From Planctomycetales bacterium (GTDB taxonomy: Bacteria; Planctomycetota; Planctomycetia; Isosphaerales; Isosphaeraceae): DNA of 51,544 bases. The notes under the pieces are model-generated. The model saw only the letters and a program-made list of their open reading frames with translations. It searched no databases and was not told the DNA's origin. Shown piece after piece: positions 9,356 to 18,567 of this stretch. The stretch is from assembly GCA_027452145.1 (NCBI GenBank), contig DAIDHB010000402.1, forward strand, positions 1 to 51,544. Direction: 5' to 3'. Numbering within the stretch: the stretch's first letter is position 1; each line of letters starts with the position of its first letter. The position numbers and the translations under genes were made by a program.

Positions 9356-12300
9356 CTATTCCTCTCCTCCGTCGCGGCCTGCGTGACCGTGGCCTTCCTC
9401 GTGCTCCAGGGCCTCGCTCAAGGGGGATTCCGACGCGTCCTTGAGGAGTTTTCGCCCGCCGTCGAGCTTGCCGAAGAGATAATAAAGGCCAGGAATGACC
9501 AGGACCCCGATGACCGTGCCGACGAGCATGCCGCCGGCTCCCGTCGTGCCGATGGTCCGGTTCCCGATCGCCCCGGCGCCCTTGGCCACGACCAGCGGGA
9601 GCAGGCCGGCGATGAAGGCGAATGACGTCATCTGGATCGGCCGGAACCGCAGTTTCGCGCCCTCGACGGCCGCCTCCTGGAGCGACACGCCCTCCAGCCG
9701 GCGCTGGACGGCGAATTCCACGATCAGGATCGCGTTCTTGCCCAGCAGGCCGACCAGCATGACCAGGCCGATCTGGGCGTACACGTCGTTCGCCAGGCCC
9801 ATGGCCCGCAGGAAGAAGAACGAACCGAAGATCCCAACCGGCAGCGACACGATCACCGCCAGCGGCAAGATGAAGCTCTCGTATTGCCCGACCAGCACGA
9901 GGTAGACGAACGCGACCACGATCAGAAAGATGTAAACCGCCTCATTCCCCTTCCTCGCCTCGTCGTAGGCGAGCCCCGACCAGCCGATGTCGAAGCCGCG
10001 AGGCAGCGTCTCGGCGCCGACCTCCTTGATCGCCTGGATGGCCTGGCCGGTGCTGTAGCCGGCGGCCGGCGCGCACTGGATGGCGGCCGAGGTGTACAGG
10101 TTGTACCGGGTGATCTCGTTCAAACCCTGCTTCTTCTTGAGCGTCATGAACGCCGAGTAGGGGACCATGTCTCCCTTGTCGTTCTTGACGAACAGGTTAT
10201 TCAGGTCCGCCGGGTAGCGCCGGAACTCGGGCTTTGCCTGGACGAAGACCTTGTAGAACTGGTTGAAGCGGATGAATCCCTGCTCCCAGGTGCTGCCGAT
10301 CAGGATGTTCAGGTTGTCCATCGCCACCTTGATCGACACGCCCTTCTGCATGGCGACGTCGTTGTTGATGATCAGCTCGAACTGAGGATAATTGGCGGCG
10401 TAGAAGGTAAACATGTTCGCCACCTCCTTGCGCTTCCCCAGCGCGGTCATGAACCTGTCGGTCACCTTGCCGAGCTGCGCATAGTCGGCGGAGAACGTCA
10501 TGTCGAGCACCAGCATCGAGATGCCGCCGGCCGTGCCGAAGCCGGGGACCGCGGGCGGTTCGAAGAACTCCAGCTTCACGTCGCTCATCCGTTCGCGGCA
10601 TTTCTCCTCGAGTTCCACGATCAGCTCGCGGGCGGTCCGCTTGCGATCGTCCCAGGTCTTCAGGTTGATGATGCAGGTCCCCGAGTTCGAGCCGCGACCC
10701 TCGGTCAGAACCTCATAGCCGGCCAGCGACGTGACCGAGCTGACTTCCTCGACCTCCTTGGCGATCTCCTCGAGGTCGTGGGATTTCTTGTTGGTGTACT
10801 CGAGTGTGGACCCCGGCGGAGTCTGGAGGACGGCGTAGATGATCCCCTGGTCCTCGCCGGGAATGAAGCCGGTCGGGAGGTGTGTGTTGACCATCACGAT
10901 GCCGGCGGCAAAGGCACCGACGACGGCCATCGTGAGCGTGCGTCGAGTCGCGATTCGCCGCACCGTCGCCGCATAGCCGTCCGTCACCTTCTCGACGGCG
11001 CGGTCGAACGGTTTCCGCACGAACGGCAGGGCGATGAGCCCGAAGCCGACCGGCCCCCACAGGTGGTACGCCAGGTACGTGATCCCTCCCAGGACCAGCA
11101 ATCCTCCCAGCGCCAGCAGCAGCTTGACGCCCAGCCCCCGCCGCCTCCGCCCGTTGCCCGCGTGGGAGTCCATGTCGGCGCCGAAGCCGCCATCGTGGTG
11201 CTCGGCCCCGTTGCCGTTGTGGCCGCCGTTGCCGTTGTGGCCGCCGTTGCCGTTGTGGCCGCCGTTGCCGTTGTGGTCGTGGGGCTTGAGAATCATCGCA
11301 CAAAGCACCGGCGTCAGCGTCAGGGCCACCAGCCCGGACAGGATGATCGACGTCGCCATCGTGATCCCGAACGACCGGTAGAAGGTGCCGACCGCCCCGG
11401 GAATGAACGTCACCGGCACGAAGACGGACGTCATCACGAGGGTGATGGCGACGATCGCGCCCGAGATCTCGTGAACGACCTCCATGGTCGCTCGATACGG
11501 CGACAGGTGCTTCTGCGCCATCTTGGCATGCACCGCCTCGACCACCACGATCGCATCGTCCACCACGACGCCGATCGCCAGGACCATCGCGAACAGCGTG
11601 ATCAGGTTGATCGAGAGGCCCCCCAGCCGCAGCACGAAGAAGGTCCCGACCAGCGACACCGGGACCGCCAGCGTCGGGATCAGCGTCGAGCGCAGGTCGC
11701 CTAGGAACATGTACACCACCAGCGAGACCAGGATGAACGCCTCGAGCAGGGTGTGCAGCACCTTGTCGATCGACGCCTCCAGGAACTTCGAGACGTCGTA
11801 GGCGAATTCGTAATCCATCCCGGATGGGAACGACTCCTCCTTGATCTTCTCGAGCTCCTTCTTGATCTCGTCGATCACCTCGGCCGCGTTGGAGCCGGGG
11901 GCCTGTTTGAGCACGATCGACGCCGCCGGCTTCCCGTTGATGTCGGAATAGATGTCGAAGAACTGCGGGCCCAGCTCCACCTCGCCGACGTCCCCGAGCC
12001 TCAGGATCTCGCCATCTGGATTCGCTTTTAATATGATTTTGGCATACTGCTCCGGCTTGTTGAATCGCCCGATGTAGGTCAGCACGTACTCCTTCGACTG
12101 CGACGTCTTCCCCGTGGCCTGGCCGAGCCGCCCGGGCGAGCCGATGATGCTCTGCTCGGACAGGGCCTTCATGACGTCGTCCGACGACAGGTTATAGGCG
12201 CGCATGCGGTCGGGGTTCAGCCAGACCCGCATCGCAAAGATGCGGTTGCCGAGGTTCCTCGGGATGCCCATGCCCTTGATCCGCTTGAGCCGGGGCATGA

Positions 12301-12784
12301 TGTTGACGTTGGCGAAGTTGAAGAGGTCCTTCTGGTCGGCGTTCGGGTCCGTGCTGTAGATGTTCACGTACATCAGCATGCTCGGCACGACCTGGCTGAC
12401 GAGGATCCCCTCGCGCACCACCAGGGGCGGAAGCTGGAACAGCACGATGTTGACCCGGTTCTGCACGTTGACGACGTTGATGTTCGGGTCGGTGCCCGGC
12501 TCGAAGTAGATGATGATCGCCGCCTCGCCGGCGCTCGTCGCGGACGAGGTGATGAACCGCATGTTCTGCACGCCGTTGATGGATTGCTCCAGCGGAATCA
12601 GCACCGATTCCACGAGGACGTTGGCGCTGGCGCCGGGATAGGAGATCGAGACCATCACGGTTGGCGGCGCGATCTCGGGGAACTGCGCGATCGGGAGGGT
12701 CTTGATCCCCAGCACGCCCAGGAACAGGAGGATGATCGAAATGACGATCGCGAGTGCCGGCCGGTAGAGGATTTTGGAGAACAT
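9356..12784 (-). CDS. RND multidrug efflux pump, inner-membrane permease (AcrB/HAE1-like)
   Basis: This 1,142-residue proton-driven exporter forms the inner-membrane trimer of a tripartite pump. It opens with MFSKILYRPALAIVISIILLFLGVLGIKTLPIAQFPEIAPP, typed here only as the family N-terminus: first helix plus the LPIAQFP signature. The intramembrane proton relay is present (GVVVDDAIVVVEAVHAKM, Asp-Asp pair in TM4), as is the C-terminal YESFILPLAVIVSLPVG region, so it is of the HAE1 drug/hydrophobe class. The odd part is the cytoplasmic junction after TM6, about residues 498-590. Four copies of HNGNGG (DNA 11210-11281) run into HH and a polybasic RRRR. Two extra hydrophobic stretches (VKLLLALGGLLVLGGI and GPVGFGLIAL) come before the normal second half resumes. 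This explains a length about 90 residues above the usual 1,040-1,060. Second gene of the operon. Confidence 0.93.
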   Translation of the reverse strand: MFSKILYRPALAIVISIILLFLGVLGIKTLPIAQFPEIAPPTVMVSISYPGASANVLVESVLIPLEQSINGVQNMRFITSSATSAGEAAIIIYFEPGTDPNINVVNVQNRVNIVLFQLPPLVVREGILVSQVVPSMLMYVNIYSTDPNADQKDLFNFANVNIMPRLKRIKGMGIPRNLGNRIFAMRVWLNPDRMRAYNLSSDDVMKALSEQSIIGSPGRLGQATGKTSQSKEYVLTYIGRFNKPEQYAKIILKANPDGEILRLGDVGEVELGPQFFDIYSDINGKPAASIVLKQAPGSNAAEVIDEIKKELEKIKEESFPSGMDYEFAYDVSKFLEASIDKVLHTLLEAFILVSLVVYMFLGDLRSTLIPTLAVPVSLVGTFFVLRLGGLSINLITLFAMVLAIGVVVDDAIVVVEAVHAKMAQKHLSPYRATMEVVHEISGAIVAITLVMTSVFVPVTFIPGAVGTFYRSFGITMATSIILSGLVALTLTPVLCAMILKPHDHNGNGGHNGNGGHNGNGGHNGNGAEHHDGGFGADMDSHAGNGRRRRGLGVKLLLALGGLLVLGGITYLAYHLWGPVGFGLIALPFVRKPFDRAVEKVTDGYAATVRRIATRRTLTMAVVGAFAAGIVMVNTHLPTGFIPGEDQGIIYAVLQTPPGSTLEYTNKKSHDLEEIAKEVEEVSSVTSLAGYEVLTEGRGSNSGTCIINLKTWDDRKRTARELIVELEEKCRERMSDVKLEFFEPPAVPGFGTAGGISMLVLDMTFSADYAQLGKVTDRFMTALGKRKEVANMFTFYAANYPQFELIINNDVAMQKGVSIKVAMDNLNILIGSTWEQGFIRFNQFYKVFVQAKPEFRRYPADLNNLFVKNDKGDMVPYSAFMTLKKKQGLNEITRYNLYTSAAIQCAPAAGYSTGQAIQAIKEVGAETLPRGFDIGWSGLAYDEARKGNEAVYIFLIVVAFVYLVLVGQYESFILPLAVIVSLPVGIFGSFFFLRAMGLANDVYAQIGLVMLVGLLGKNAILIVEFAVQRRLEGVSLQEAAVEGAKLRFRPIQMTSFAFIAGLLPLVVAKGAGAIGNRTIGTTGAGGMLVGTVIGVLVIPGLYYLFGKLDGGRKLLKDASESPLSEALEHEEGHGHAGRDGGEE
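11210..11281. repeat. Four tandem 18-base repeats encoding HNGNGG units
   Basis: Units at 11210-11227, 11228-11245, 11246-11263 and 11264-11281 are identical apart from the last. All lie in the pump reading frame and encode six residues (His-Asn-Gly-Asn-Gly-Gly). Perfect in-frame copies suggest slippage-driven length variation without frameshift. Confidence 0.85.
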
Positions 12785-12837
12785 GGCGTGAGACGGATCT
12801 CCTCGTGTTCGCTGTCGAGAAACCCGACGCGCGGCCG

Positions 12838-14142
12838 CTATTCCGCGTGGTATTTCTGGTTCTTGAGGGCGTCTTCCGGCTTGCGGACCTCGTATCCCTC
12901 CACCCTGGCCTTGTCCCGGACATCCCGGACCCCCTCCAGCACGATCCTGTCGCTCGCGCTGAGTCCGATGTCGGGCGCCGAAGGCGTCGGCGGGTCCACG
13001 ACGAAGATGTCCTCCAGCTCATGCCTGACCGTGATCAGCCGCTGATGCGCCACGTGATCCTCGTCGACGACCCAGACATATCGCTTGTCGAGGAGCTCGA
13101 AGATCGCCCGCTGGGGGATGAGGATCGCGTCCTTGAGCTCCCGGTGGATCAGGATGGTGCCGGTCTGGCCGTGGCGGAGCAGCCGGTCCGGGTTCGGGAA
13201 ATCGGCGCGGAACGGGATGTTGCCGGTCTCATTGTTGAACTTGGCCTCGATCGCACCGATCACGCCGACCTGATCGAACTTGCTGAAGTCCGCCAGCTCG
13301 AGCTCGATCCTCGGTTCGGGCCGCTTTTCCTTCCGGGCGGCCATGTACTCGAGATACGCGCGTTCGGGGACATTGAAGTAGACCCACATCACGCTGTTAT
13401 CCGACAGCGTCGTGAGGATATCCCCCTTGTCGATCAGGCTGCCGAGGTTCTCGTACCGCTTGTCGACGATGCCGTCGAAGGGCGCCGTCACCTCCGTGAA
13501 TTTCAGCTCGGCCCGCGCCAGGTTCGCCTTGGCGGTGGCCCGGGCGAGCTCGGCCCTGGCCAGGGCCACTTCCTGTTTCGAGACGATCGGCTCCGGCTTT
13601 CTCTCGGACAGCTTCTTGGTGTTCTCGTACTTGATCCGGGCGACGTCGGCCTCGGCCACCTCGGCGTCCAGCCTCGCCTGGTACAGGATCGGGAGAATCC
13701 GGAACATCACATCGCCCTTCTGCACCGCCTGGCCTTCCCTGACCAGGATCTCCTGGAGATACCCGTCCTCGATTGCGCGAACCTTGATGTGCGCCTTGGA
13801 ATGGATCTGGCAGACGTAGCGCAGGGTCAGGGTGACGTCCTTCACCAACGGGCTGGTCACCACGATCCGGGGGGGCTCCTCATGGTGCTCCTCCTCGTGC
13901 CCGTGAAAGATCGACTCATACTTGCGGACGAGATAGTCCTTGACCTGCCCGACGCCCGTACCGGCGTACGCAACCGTCGCGCGAACTTTCGGTGTGTTGA
14001 GGGGCGGAGGCAGGTTGACCCCCACCTCCGCCAGCCCCACGACGACTCCGCCCGCCGCCAGGACGAGCAGCAGGAGAGTCGCGATGGGACGCCGGAAGGC
14101 GAAGGTGAAGGGGCTCCGGATGGCAAGAACGATCGCGTGCAT
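12838..14142 (-). CDS. RND efflux periplasmic adaptor (membrane fusion protein)
   Basis: The product is about 434 residues and links the inner-membrane pump to the outer-membrane factor. The ATG at 14142 has GAGAGG about 8 bases upstream; the in-frame GTG at 14169 has no such signal. One N-terminal anchor helix (PIATLLLLVLAAGGVVVGLA) is followed by a Gly-rich stretch and a His/Glu-rich segment (FHGHEEEHHEEPP, about residues 80-92). The lipoyl/barrel-sandwich half-motif VRAIEDGYLQEILVREGQAVQKGD comes next, split by a long alpha-helical hairpin, then FTEVTAPFDGIVDKR and a beta-barrel domain. The gap to the pump start is 53 bases, so the two are co-transcribed. The His-rich stretch is unusual for a drug-type adaptor and matches the His-rich insert in the pump. 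Confidence 0.9.
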   Translation of the reverse strand: MHAIVLAIRSPFTFAFRRPIATLLLLVLAAGGVVVGLAEVGVNLPPPLNTPKVRATVAYAGTGVGQVKDYLVRKYESIFHGHEEEHHEEPPRIVVTSPLVKDVTLTLRYVCQIHSKAHIKVRAIEDGYLQEILVREGQAVQKGDVMFRILPILYQARLDAEVAEADVARIKYENTKKLSERKPEPIVSKQEVALARAELARATAKANLARAELKFTEVTAPFDGIVDKRYENLGSLIDKGDILTTLSDNSVMWVYFNVPERAYLEYMAARKEKRPEPRIELELADFSKFDQVGVIGAIEAKFNNETGNIPFRADFPNPDRLLRHGQTGTILIHRELKDAILIPQRAIFELLDKRYVWVVDEDHVAHQRLITVRHELEDIFVVDPPTPSAPDIGLSASDRIVLEGVRDVRDKARVEGYEVRKPEDALKNQKYHAE

Positions 14143-15170
14143 GGCCCGTACCTCTCCCGGTCGATTCACGGCCCGTCGACACCCTCGACGCGGACGAGAG
14201 ACCTCCCACGGCGAGATCCCCTACCGAAAAGCTGCCACGACCCGTGCAACCCAAAGAGGAAGGACGCGACCTGTCGGCAACGACGCCACCGCCCGGAACG
14301 GCATCGCCGTGGCGAGGATTCGAAAGCCATGATCAACGAAACATCGGCTTGTCGTCATTCAGACCCCGCGCCGGGTGGAGAGACCGAGAGAACCCCAGGC
14401 AGGTGGACAGGAATCCAAGAAATGCGATCAGAATTTCAAGAATCTTATTTCATACATCCTAAGTCCTGGCGCGAGTTGCGTCAAGCTCGCCGTGCCGTTC
14501 ACCACGAACCCACGAACCCTTCCAGGCCCCTGGTCGTCAACAGGCCGCGGCGTGCTCGACGGCGGCCTGGCGGCCAGAGAATCGCCCGCGCAGCGGGTTT
14601 TTCGCCGCCGCCGCGACCACGAGCGAGGCGGATCTCGCAAGTCCTTACCTGTCAGATTGATGCCATTCTCTCCTGGAAGGCGTGAACCTTGCAGATGGGT
14701 GCGGCTGGCCCCTTCTTCGTCCTTACCCCATTCCTTGATCCCAACAAACACGCACGCGTGCATAATCCCCCACGCACAAACGATTCTCCTTGACACCAAT
14801 CCGTCCGCAGTGGTTCCCTATTTCTGCCGAGTACGAGAAAGGCGACCCAGACCACGTCTTCCGGCGGTCGACCGTGTCTTTTGGCCGGAGCTACGCGGCA
14901 ATAAAGGCCGCCGGGCGCGATCACAAGGTCCCAGACCGCGCGGGCCGTGCCCGCCCAGGCCGCGGGGGTGATCTTCGGGCAATTCTCGCCTCTTGCCGAG
15001 CCGGTCTCGTTCCTCGCGATCTCTGGAAAACGACGGAAGCACGAAGCTTCCGGGTTCATGCCGAGCCATGTCAACGTGCACCTGACACGCGGGAACGAGG
15101 ACTGTTCCCAAACTGGCGCATCGACGCCCGCCGGACATTCCGAGTGGCGCACCAGCTTGGGGGGTAAAAG
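14143..15170. other. About 1 kb intergenic region between divergent efflux operon and CAP-propeller gene
   Basis: Several open frames cross this stretch, but their predicted products are Arg/Pro-rich, have no recognisable domains and lack convincing ribosome-binding sites. A good minus-strand promoter lies at 14456-14484. No adjacent regulator gene (TetR, MarR, two-component) for the pump was found. Confidence 0.5.
14456..14484 (-). promoter_or_regulatory. Predicted promoter of the efflux operon
   Basis: Read on the minus strand, TTGACG (14484-14479) and TAGGAT (14461-14456) are 17 bases apart. The predicted start lies roughly 305 bases before the adaptor ATG, which would leave a long 5' leader. 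Confidence 0.45.
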
Positions 15171-17564
15171 GTGTCACGACCCGCGGACACGCGAGCTGAC
15201 CGCACCGATCCGGTCCTTCCGTTCGCACCCATGCCCCTGATGCCGCCCCTGCCGGCGACCGGCGGGTTCTGGAACCGTGCTCGTCGGCTCCTGCGCCTTC
15301 GAACGAGAGCCGCGCGGGCCCGACAGCGGTGCTGGCCGGTCGTCGACGGGCTGGAACGTCGCGTGCAGCTCGACGCGGCACTCGCAGTCCAGGCCGGAGT
15401 CGATCAATTCACGGCGAACATCCTGTACCAGCAGTTTTATAACAACGCCTACCTCGCTTCCGGCTGGACTGGAAATGTCGCCGCCGATGGCGCGGGCTCG
15501 CTCAGCCCCGATTATCTGGCGGCCATCCAAAATGAGTTGAATTGCGTCCGCGAGCTGGCGGGCGACCCGGGGGTGGTGGCTCTGGATCCCGCCCTGAACG
15601 CCGAGGATCAGCAGGCGGCTCTGATGATGAGCGCCAACAATGCCCTGAACCATTTCCCGCCGTCGACCTGGGCCGATTATTCCGCGGCGGGAGCCGACGG
15701 CGCAGGGCATTCGAACCTCGCCCTGGACGTGTCGGGGGCCGAGGCCATCCTCGACTTCCTGGTGGATCCGGGGCCGAATAACACGATCGTCGGCCATCGC
15801 CGCAACATCCTGGACCCCCTGATCGGCACGATGGGCTGGGGTGAAGTCGATCCCGCCTCCGGCTTCCCCGCATCCGCCGCGAACTACATCGACTACTCGA
15901 ATGCATTCTCCGCCCCGATCACGGGCGTGGCCTGGCCCACGAATGGCGCTTTTCCGCTCCCGTGGCTGCCGGACGGGATGCGATGGTCGTTCCAGACCGA
16001 CAGCTCGAGTGCGGATTTCTCTCACGCCACGGTCAGCGTCACCCAGAACGGTGTGCCGCAGGTCGTCTCGATCATCGACGCCGAATCGCCCACGAACCAC
16101 TACAATGGGACGGCCATCGTGTGGACTCTGCCTTCCACGGCCACCGGGGAGCAGGCGGCGGCCTACGACGTGAATATCAGTAATGTCCTTGTCAATGGCC
16201 AGCCGCAGGATTTCTCTTATACGACCACCACCTTCAACCCGAACCCCGTAAGGGCCGCCTGGGCCTTTGCCATGCCCAACCCCAGCAGCGACCCGACCGC
16301 CATCACCGCCGGGCCCGACGGCAACCTCTGGTTCACCGAGCCGAATGCGAACAAGATCGGGATGATCAACCCGACGACCCACGCCATTACCGAGTTCCCC
16401 ATCCCCTCGGCCGCAAGCGGCGCCGACGCCATCACCGCCGGGCCTGATGGCAACCTCTGGTTCACCGAGCCGACTGCGAACAAGATCGCGATGATTAGCC
16501 CGACGACCCATGCCGTCGCCGAGTTCCCCATCCCCTCGGCCAACAGCGACCCGACCGCCATCACCGCCGGGCCCGACGGCAATCTCTGGTTCACCGAAAG
16601 GAACGTTAACAAGATCGGCATGATCAACCCGACGACCCACGCCATTACCGAGTTCCCCATCGCCACGGCCCCGGGTGAGCCGACCGCAATCACGGCAGGG
16701 CCTGACGGCAACCTCTGGTTCATCGAGCCGAATACCAACCGGATCGGAACGATCAGCCCGACGACCCACGCCATTGCCAGTTTCCCCATTCCGACGGCCA
16801 TGAGTTACCCGACCGCAATCGCGGCCGGGGCCGACGGCAACCTCTGGTTCACCGAGGTGATCGGCAACCGGATCGGCATGATCAACCCGACGACCCACGC
16901 CATTACCGAGTTCCCCCTGACAACGGCCCTCGGCGAACCCAATGCAATCACGGCCGGACCCGACGGAAATCTCTGGTTCACCGAGGGCTCGAGCCAGTTC
17001 GGAATGATCAACCCGACGACCCACGCCATCACCGAGTTCCCTGCTCCGATACTCTTCAGCGCCGCGCAGGGCGATCTCCTGGGGATCACGGCGGGACCCG
17101 ACGGCAACCTCTGGTTCACCGAGATGATCGGCGATCCCATCTTCCTCTACCCCCCGGCCGCCACGACCCCGACGCCCACGCCGACGGTGAGTCCAAGACC
17201 CAGACCCAGTTCGATGTCGGCACCGCCGCAGGTCGTGGGGAGCGTCGCCGTGAGCCGGCCGAAGAAGCACAAGGGCACGGAGTACACGATCACGTTCGCC
17301 GCGCCGCTGGATCCGACGAGCGCCCTGGAGGCCGGCCGGTATCGCGTGTCTGTCGGGGTGAACCGACGACAGAGGAAACATCAGCGAACCGTCCGCACCA
17401 GGACCCTCGCGATCAGGAGCGTGGCCTACAACCCGGGCCCCGGCACGGTCGTGATCACCCTGGCAAGGGCGCACAAGGGCGCGGTGGAGATCACGATTGA
17501 GCCGGGCCTCGAAGCAGCCGACGGCGCAACCACCAGCAGCCGCATCACGCTGGCCGCCCCCTAA
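15171..17564 (+). CDS. Secreted CAP-domain plus virginiamycin B lyase-type beta-propeller protein
   Basis: The 797-residue product appears secreted or surface-exposed. The N-terminus is strongly basic and ends in VVDGLERRVQLDA, resembling the planctomycete LExR-type N-terminal motif. Residues of about 75-240 match the CAP/SCP (PR-1-like) fold: a helix with NELNCVREL, a His-bearing helix (NNALNHFPP) and GHRRNILDP. Then come seven repeats of about 42 residues with the core ITAGPDGNLWFTE...INPTTHAITEFP, the Vgb/SMP-30-like propeller signature. Seven copies would close one propeller. A Thr/Pro linker and a C-terminal beta-sandwich (FAAPLDPTSALEAGRYRVSV) follow. The start is uncertain: GTG at 15171 lies next to GGGGGGTAAAAG, and an ATG at 15231 is the alternative. 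Vgb enzymes linearise streptogramin B, but repeats alone do not prove lyase activity. Confidence 0.8.
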   Translation: MSRPADTRADRTDPVLPFAPMPLMPPLPATGGFWNRARRLLRLRTRAARARQRCWPVVDGLERRVQLDAALAVQAGVDQFTANILYQQFYNNAYLASGWTGNVAADGAGSLSPDYLAAIQNELNCVRELAGDPGVVALDPALNAEDQQAALMMSANNALNHFPPSTWADYSAAGADGAGHSNLALDVSGAEAILDFLVDPGPNNTIVGHRRNILDPLIGTMGWGEVDPASGFPASAANYIDYSNAFSAPITGVAWPTNGAFPLPWLPDGMRWSFQTDSSSADFSHATVSVTQNGVPQVVSIIDAESPTNHYNGTAIVWTLPSTATGEQAAAYDVNISNVLVNGQPQDFSYTTTTFNPNPVRAAWAFAMPNPSSDPTAITAGPDGNLWFTEPNANKIGMINPTTHAITEFPIPSAASGADAITAGPDGNLWFTEPTANKIAMISPTTHAVAEFPIPSANSDPTAITAGPDGNLWFTERNVNKIGMINPTTHAITEFPIATAPGEPTAITAGPDGNLWFIEPNTNRIGTISPTTHAIASFPIPTAMSYPTAIAAGADGNLWFTEVIGNRIGMINPTTHAITEFPLTTALGEPNAITAGPDGNLWFTEGSSQFGMINPTTHAITEFPAPILFSAAQGDLLGITAGPDGNLWFTEMIGDPIFLYPPAATTPTPTPTVSPRPRPSSMSAPPQVVGSVAVSRPKKHKGTEYTITFAAPLDPTSALEAGRYRVSVGVNRRQRKHQRTVRTRTLAIRSVAYNPGPGTVVITLARAHKGAVEITIEPGLEAADGATTSSRITLAAP
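16290..17160. repeat. Seven in-frame repeats of about 126 bases (propeller blades)
   Basis: Each unit encodes about 42 residues with a near-invariant core AGPDGNLWFTE and PTTHAI. The DNA is also highly similar between units, suggesting recent internal duplication or gene conversion. The sixth unit is slightly shortened (GSSQFGMI) and the seventh diverges after NLWFTE. Confidence 0.85.
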
Positions 17565-18567
17565 CGGCCATTCCGGGGCCGGGTACGTAGCGGGCTCCTG
17601 AAGCGTTCCGGCCGCTGCTGATGGACTCATGTCCAGGTGAAGGCTGTGTCGAGCGCCCCAGGCCGGTGCCATCGGCGAGCACTACCCGGCAAACCGGCGA
17701 CTCAGTCGGCGGCGGCTTTCGCTTCCGGAAACAACCGGCGAATCACGTGTCGTGGTTCGCCCGGCCAGGGCGCGGCAGGGATTCAGGCGAACCGGCGACG
17801 AGAGTCGGCGAATTCGACTGATCCGCCACCGACCCAGACCGGCATGGCGCAAGGACACGTCAACGCATCGCCGCATGCATGAGTCGCCGCGATGGGTCTC
17901 GGAAAGCCGACATGGGATGTCCAGGCAGCTTGTATCACCTGCGTCGATATTGACGGCGTCGGAAAATCTGAAAGAAAATGAGAAGATTTTAAAACCATTG
18001 TCGATAGGAGGTTGCGACGGTTTTCGACATGCTTTCGGGCGGAGGGCCGTACATTGTTTGTGGACCTGATACATCCTGTAAGTAGAGGGGGAATGGTGGC
18101 AAGGGAGAGGGGCACCGGGCGACGTGAGGGGACACATCACCTGAGCACGACGCCGTCATATAATCGTTCCGACCAGCACAACCTCGCAGCCCAGGATCGA
18201 AATCCGGCCAACGGGCCTGACAACGCCCCAAAAACCTGCCACCAGTTGCCACCAGGTGCCAAAAGCCGGCAAAAACGCCCCAAAAACGTGCTGTAAGCCG
18301 TTGAAAAAACTGCCACCAGGACCCGTAAAACTGCCACCGGGACCCGTAAAACTGCCACCAGTGCGATGATCAGTCGGCAGAGGCAGACACGCCGGGCGGG
18401 AATGTGGCGCGTTCCCTGGTTATCCGGTCGAATCCACGGAGCGGCCAGGACCGAGTGGGGCCGGACCGGGCCGAGTCGCCGGTTCGTGGGTGCGAGCGGA
18501 TCGGAGGTTCGCCGGCCCCGTCATGCGGAAGCGGTTCGGGAGTTCCCCGTCGACGTCCGAAGGGCGC
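17565..18567. other. Gene-poor 1 kb region with repeats
   Basis: No coding frame here shows a recognisable domain together with a plausible ribosome-binding site. The stretch around 17935-18070 is more A+T-rich than the surroundings. The right part holds many GCCACCAG-type words and a short tandem array (18306-18365). Confidence 0.5.
18306..18365. repeat. Short tandem repeat, about 21-base unit, almost three copies
   Basis: Units 18306-18326 and 18327-18347 differ by one base, and a third partial unit runs to about 18365. Each has the core AAAACTGCCACC followed by GGACCCGT. Related GCCACCAG words occur at 18237-18260. Unit spacing and lack of spacers exclude a CRISPR array. Confidence 0.75.

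Noticed and set aside
11210..11281. Possible CRISPR or satellite repeat
   Set aside because: The repeats are in frame within a transporter gene and encode a simple six-residue unit.
9884..11704. 606-residue open frame opposite the RND permease
   Set aside because: The minus-strand frame is a clear RND pump; the opposite frame is a compositional shadow.
14375..15152. Overlapping ORFs in the efflux-CAP intergenic region
   Set aside because: Products are Arg/Pro/Ser-rich, no domain or convincing ribosome-binding site.
15174..17672. 832-residue open frame opposite the CAP-propeller gene
   Set aside because: It mirrors the repeat structure of the plus-strand gene, is extremely Gly/Arg/Asp-rich and shows no domain; it is a shadow of GC-rich codons.
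17682..18140. 152-residue minus-strand ORF
   Set aside because: No ribosome-binding site or domain; overlaps a low-complexity A+T-rich stretch.
18137..18358. 73-residue minus-strand ORF with VAVLRVP repeats
   Set aside because: The hydrophobic repeats come from translation of the 21-base tandem array; no other support.
18306..18365. Possible CRISPR array
   Set aside because: The 21-base units abut directly, no unique spacers are present and no cas gene is nearby.
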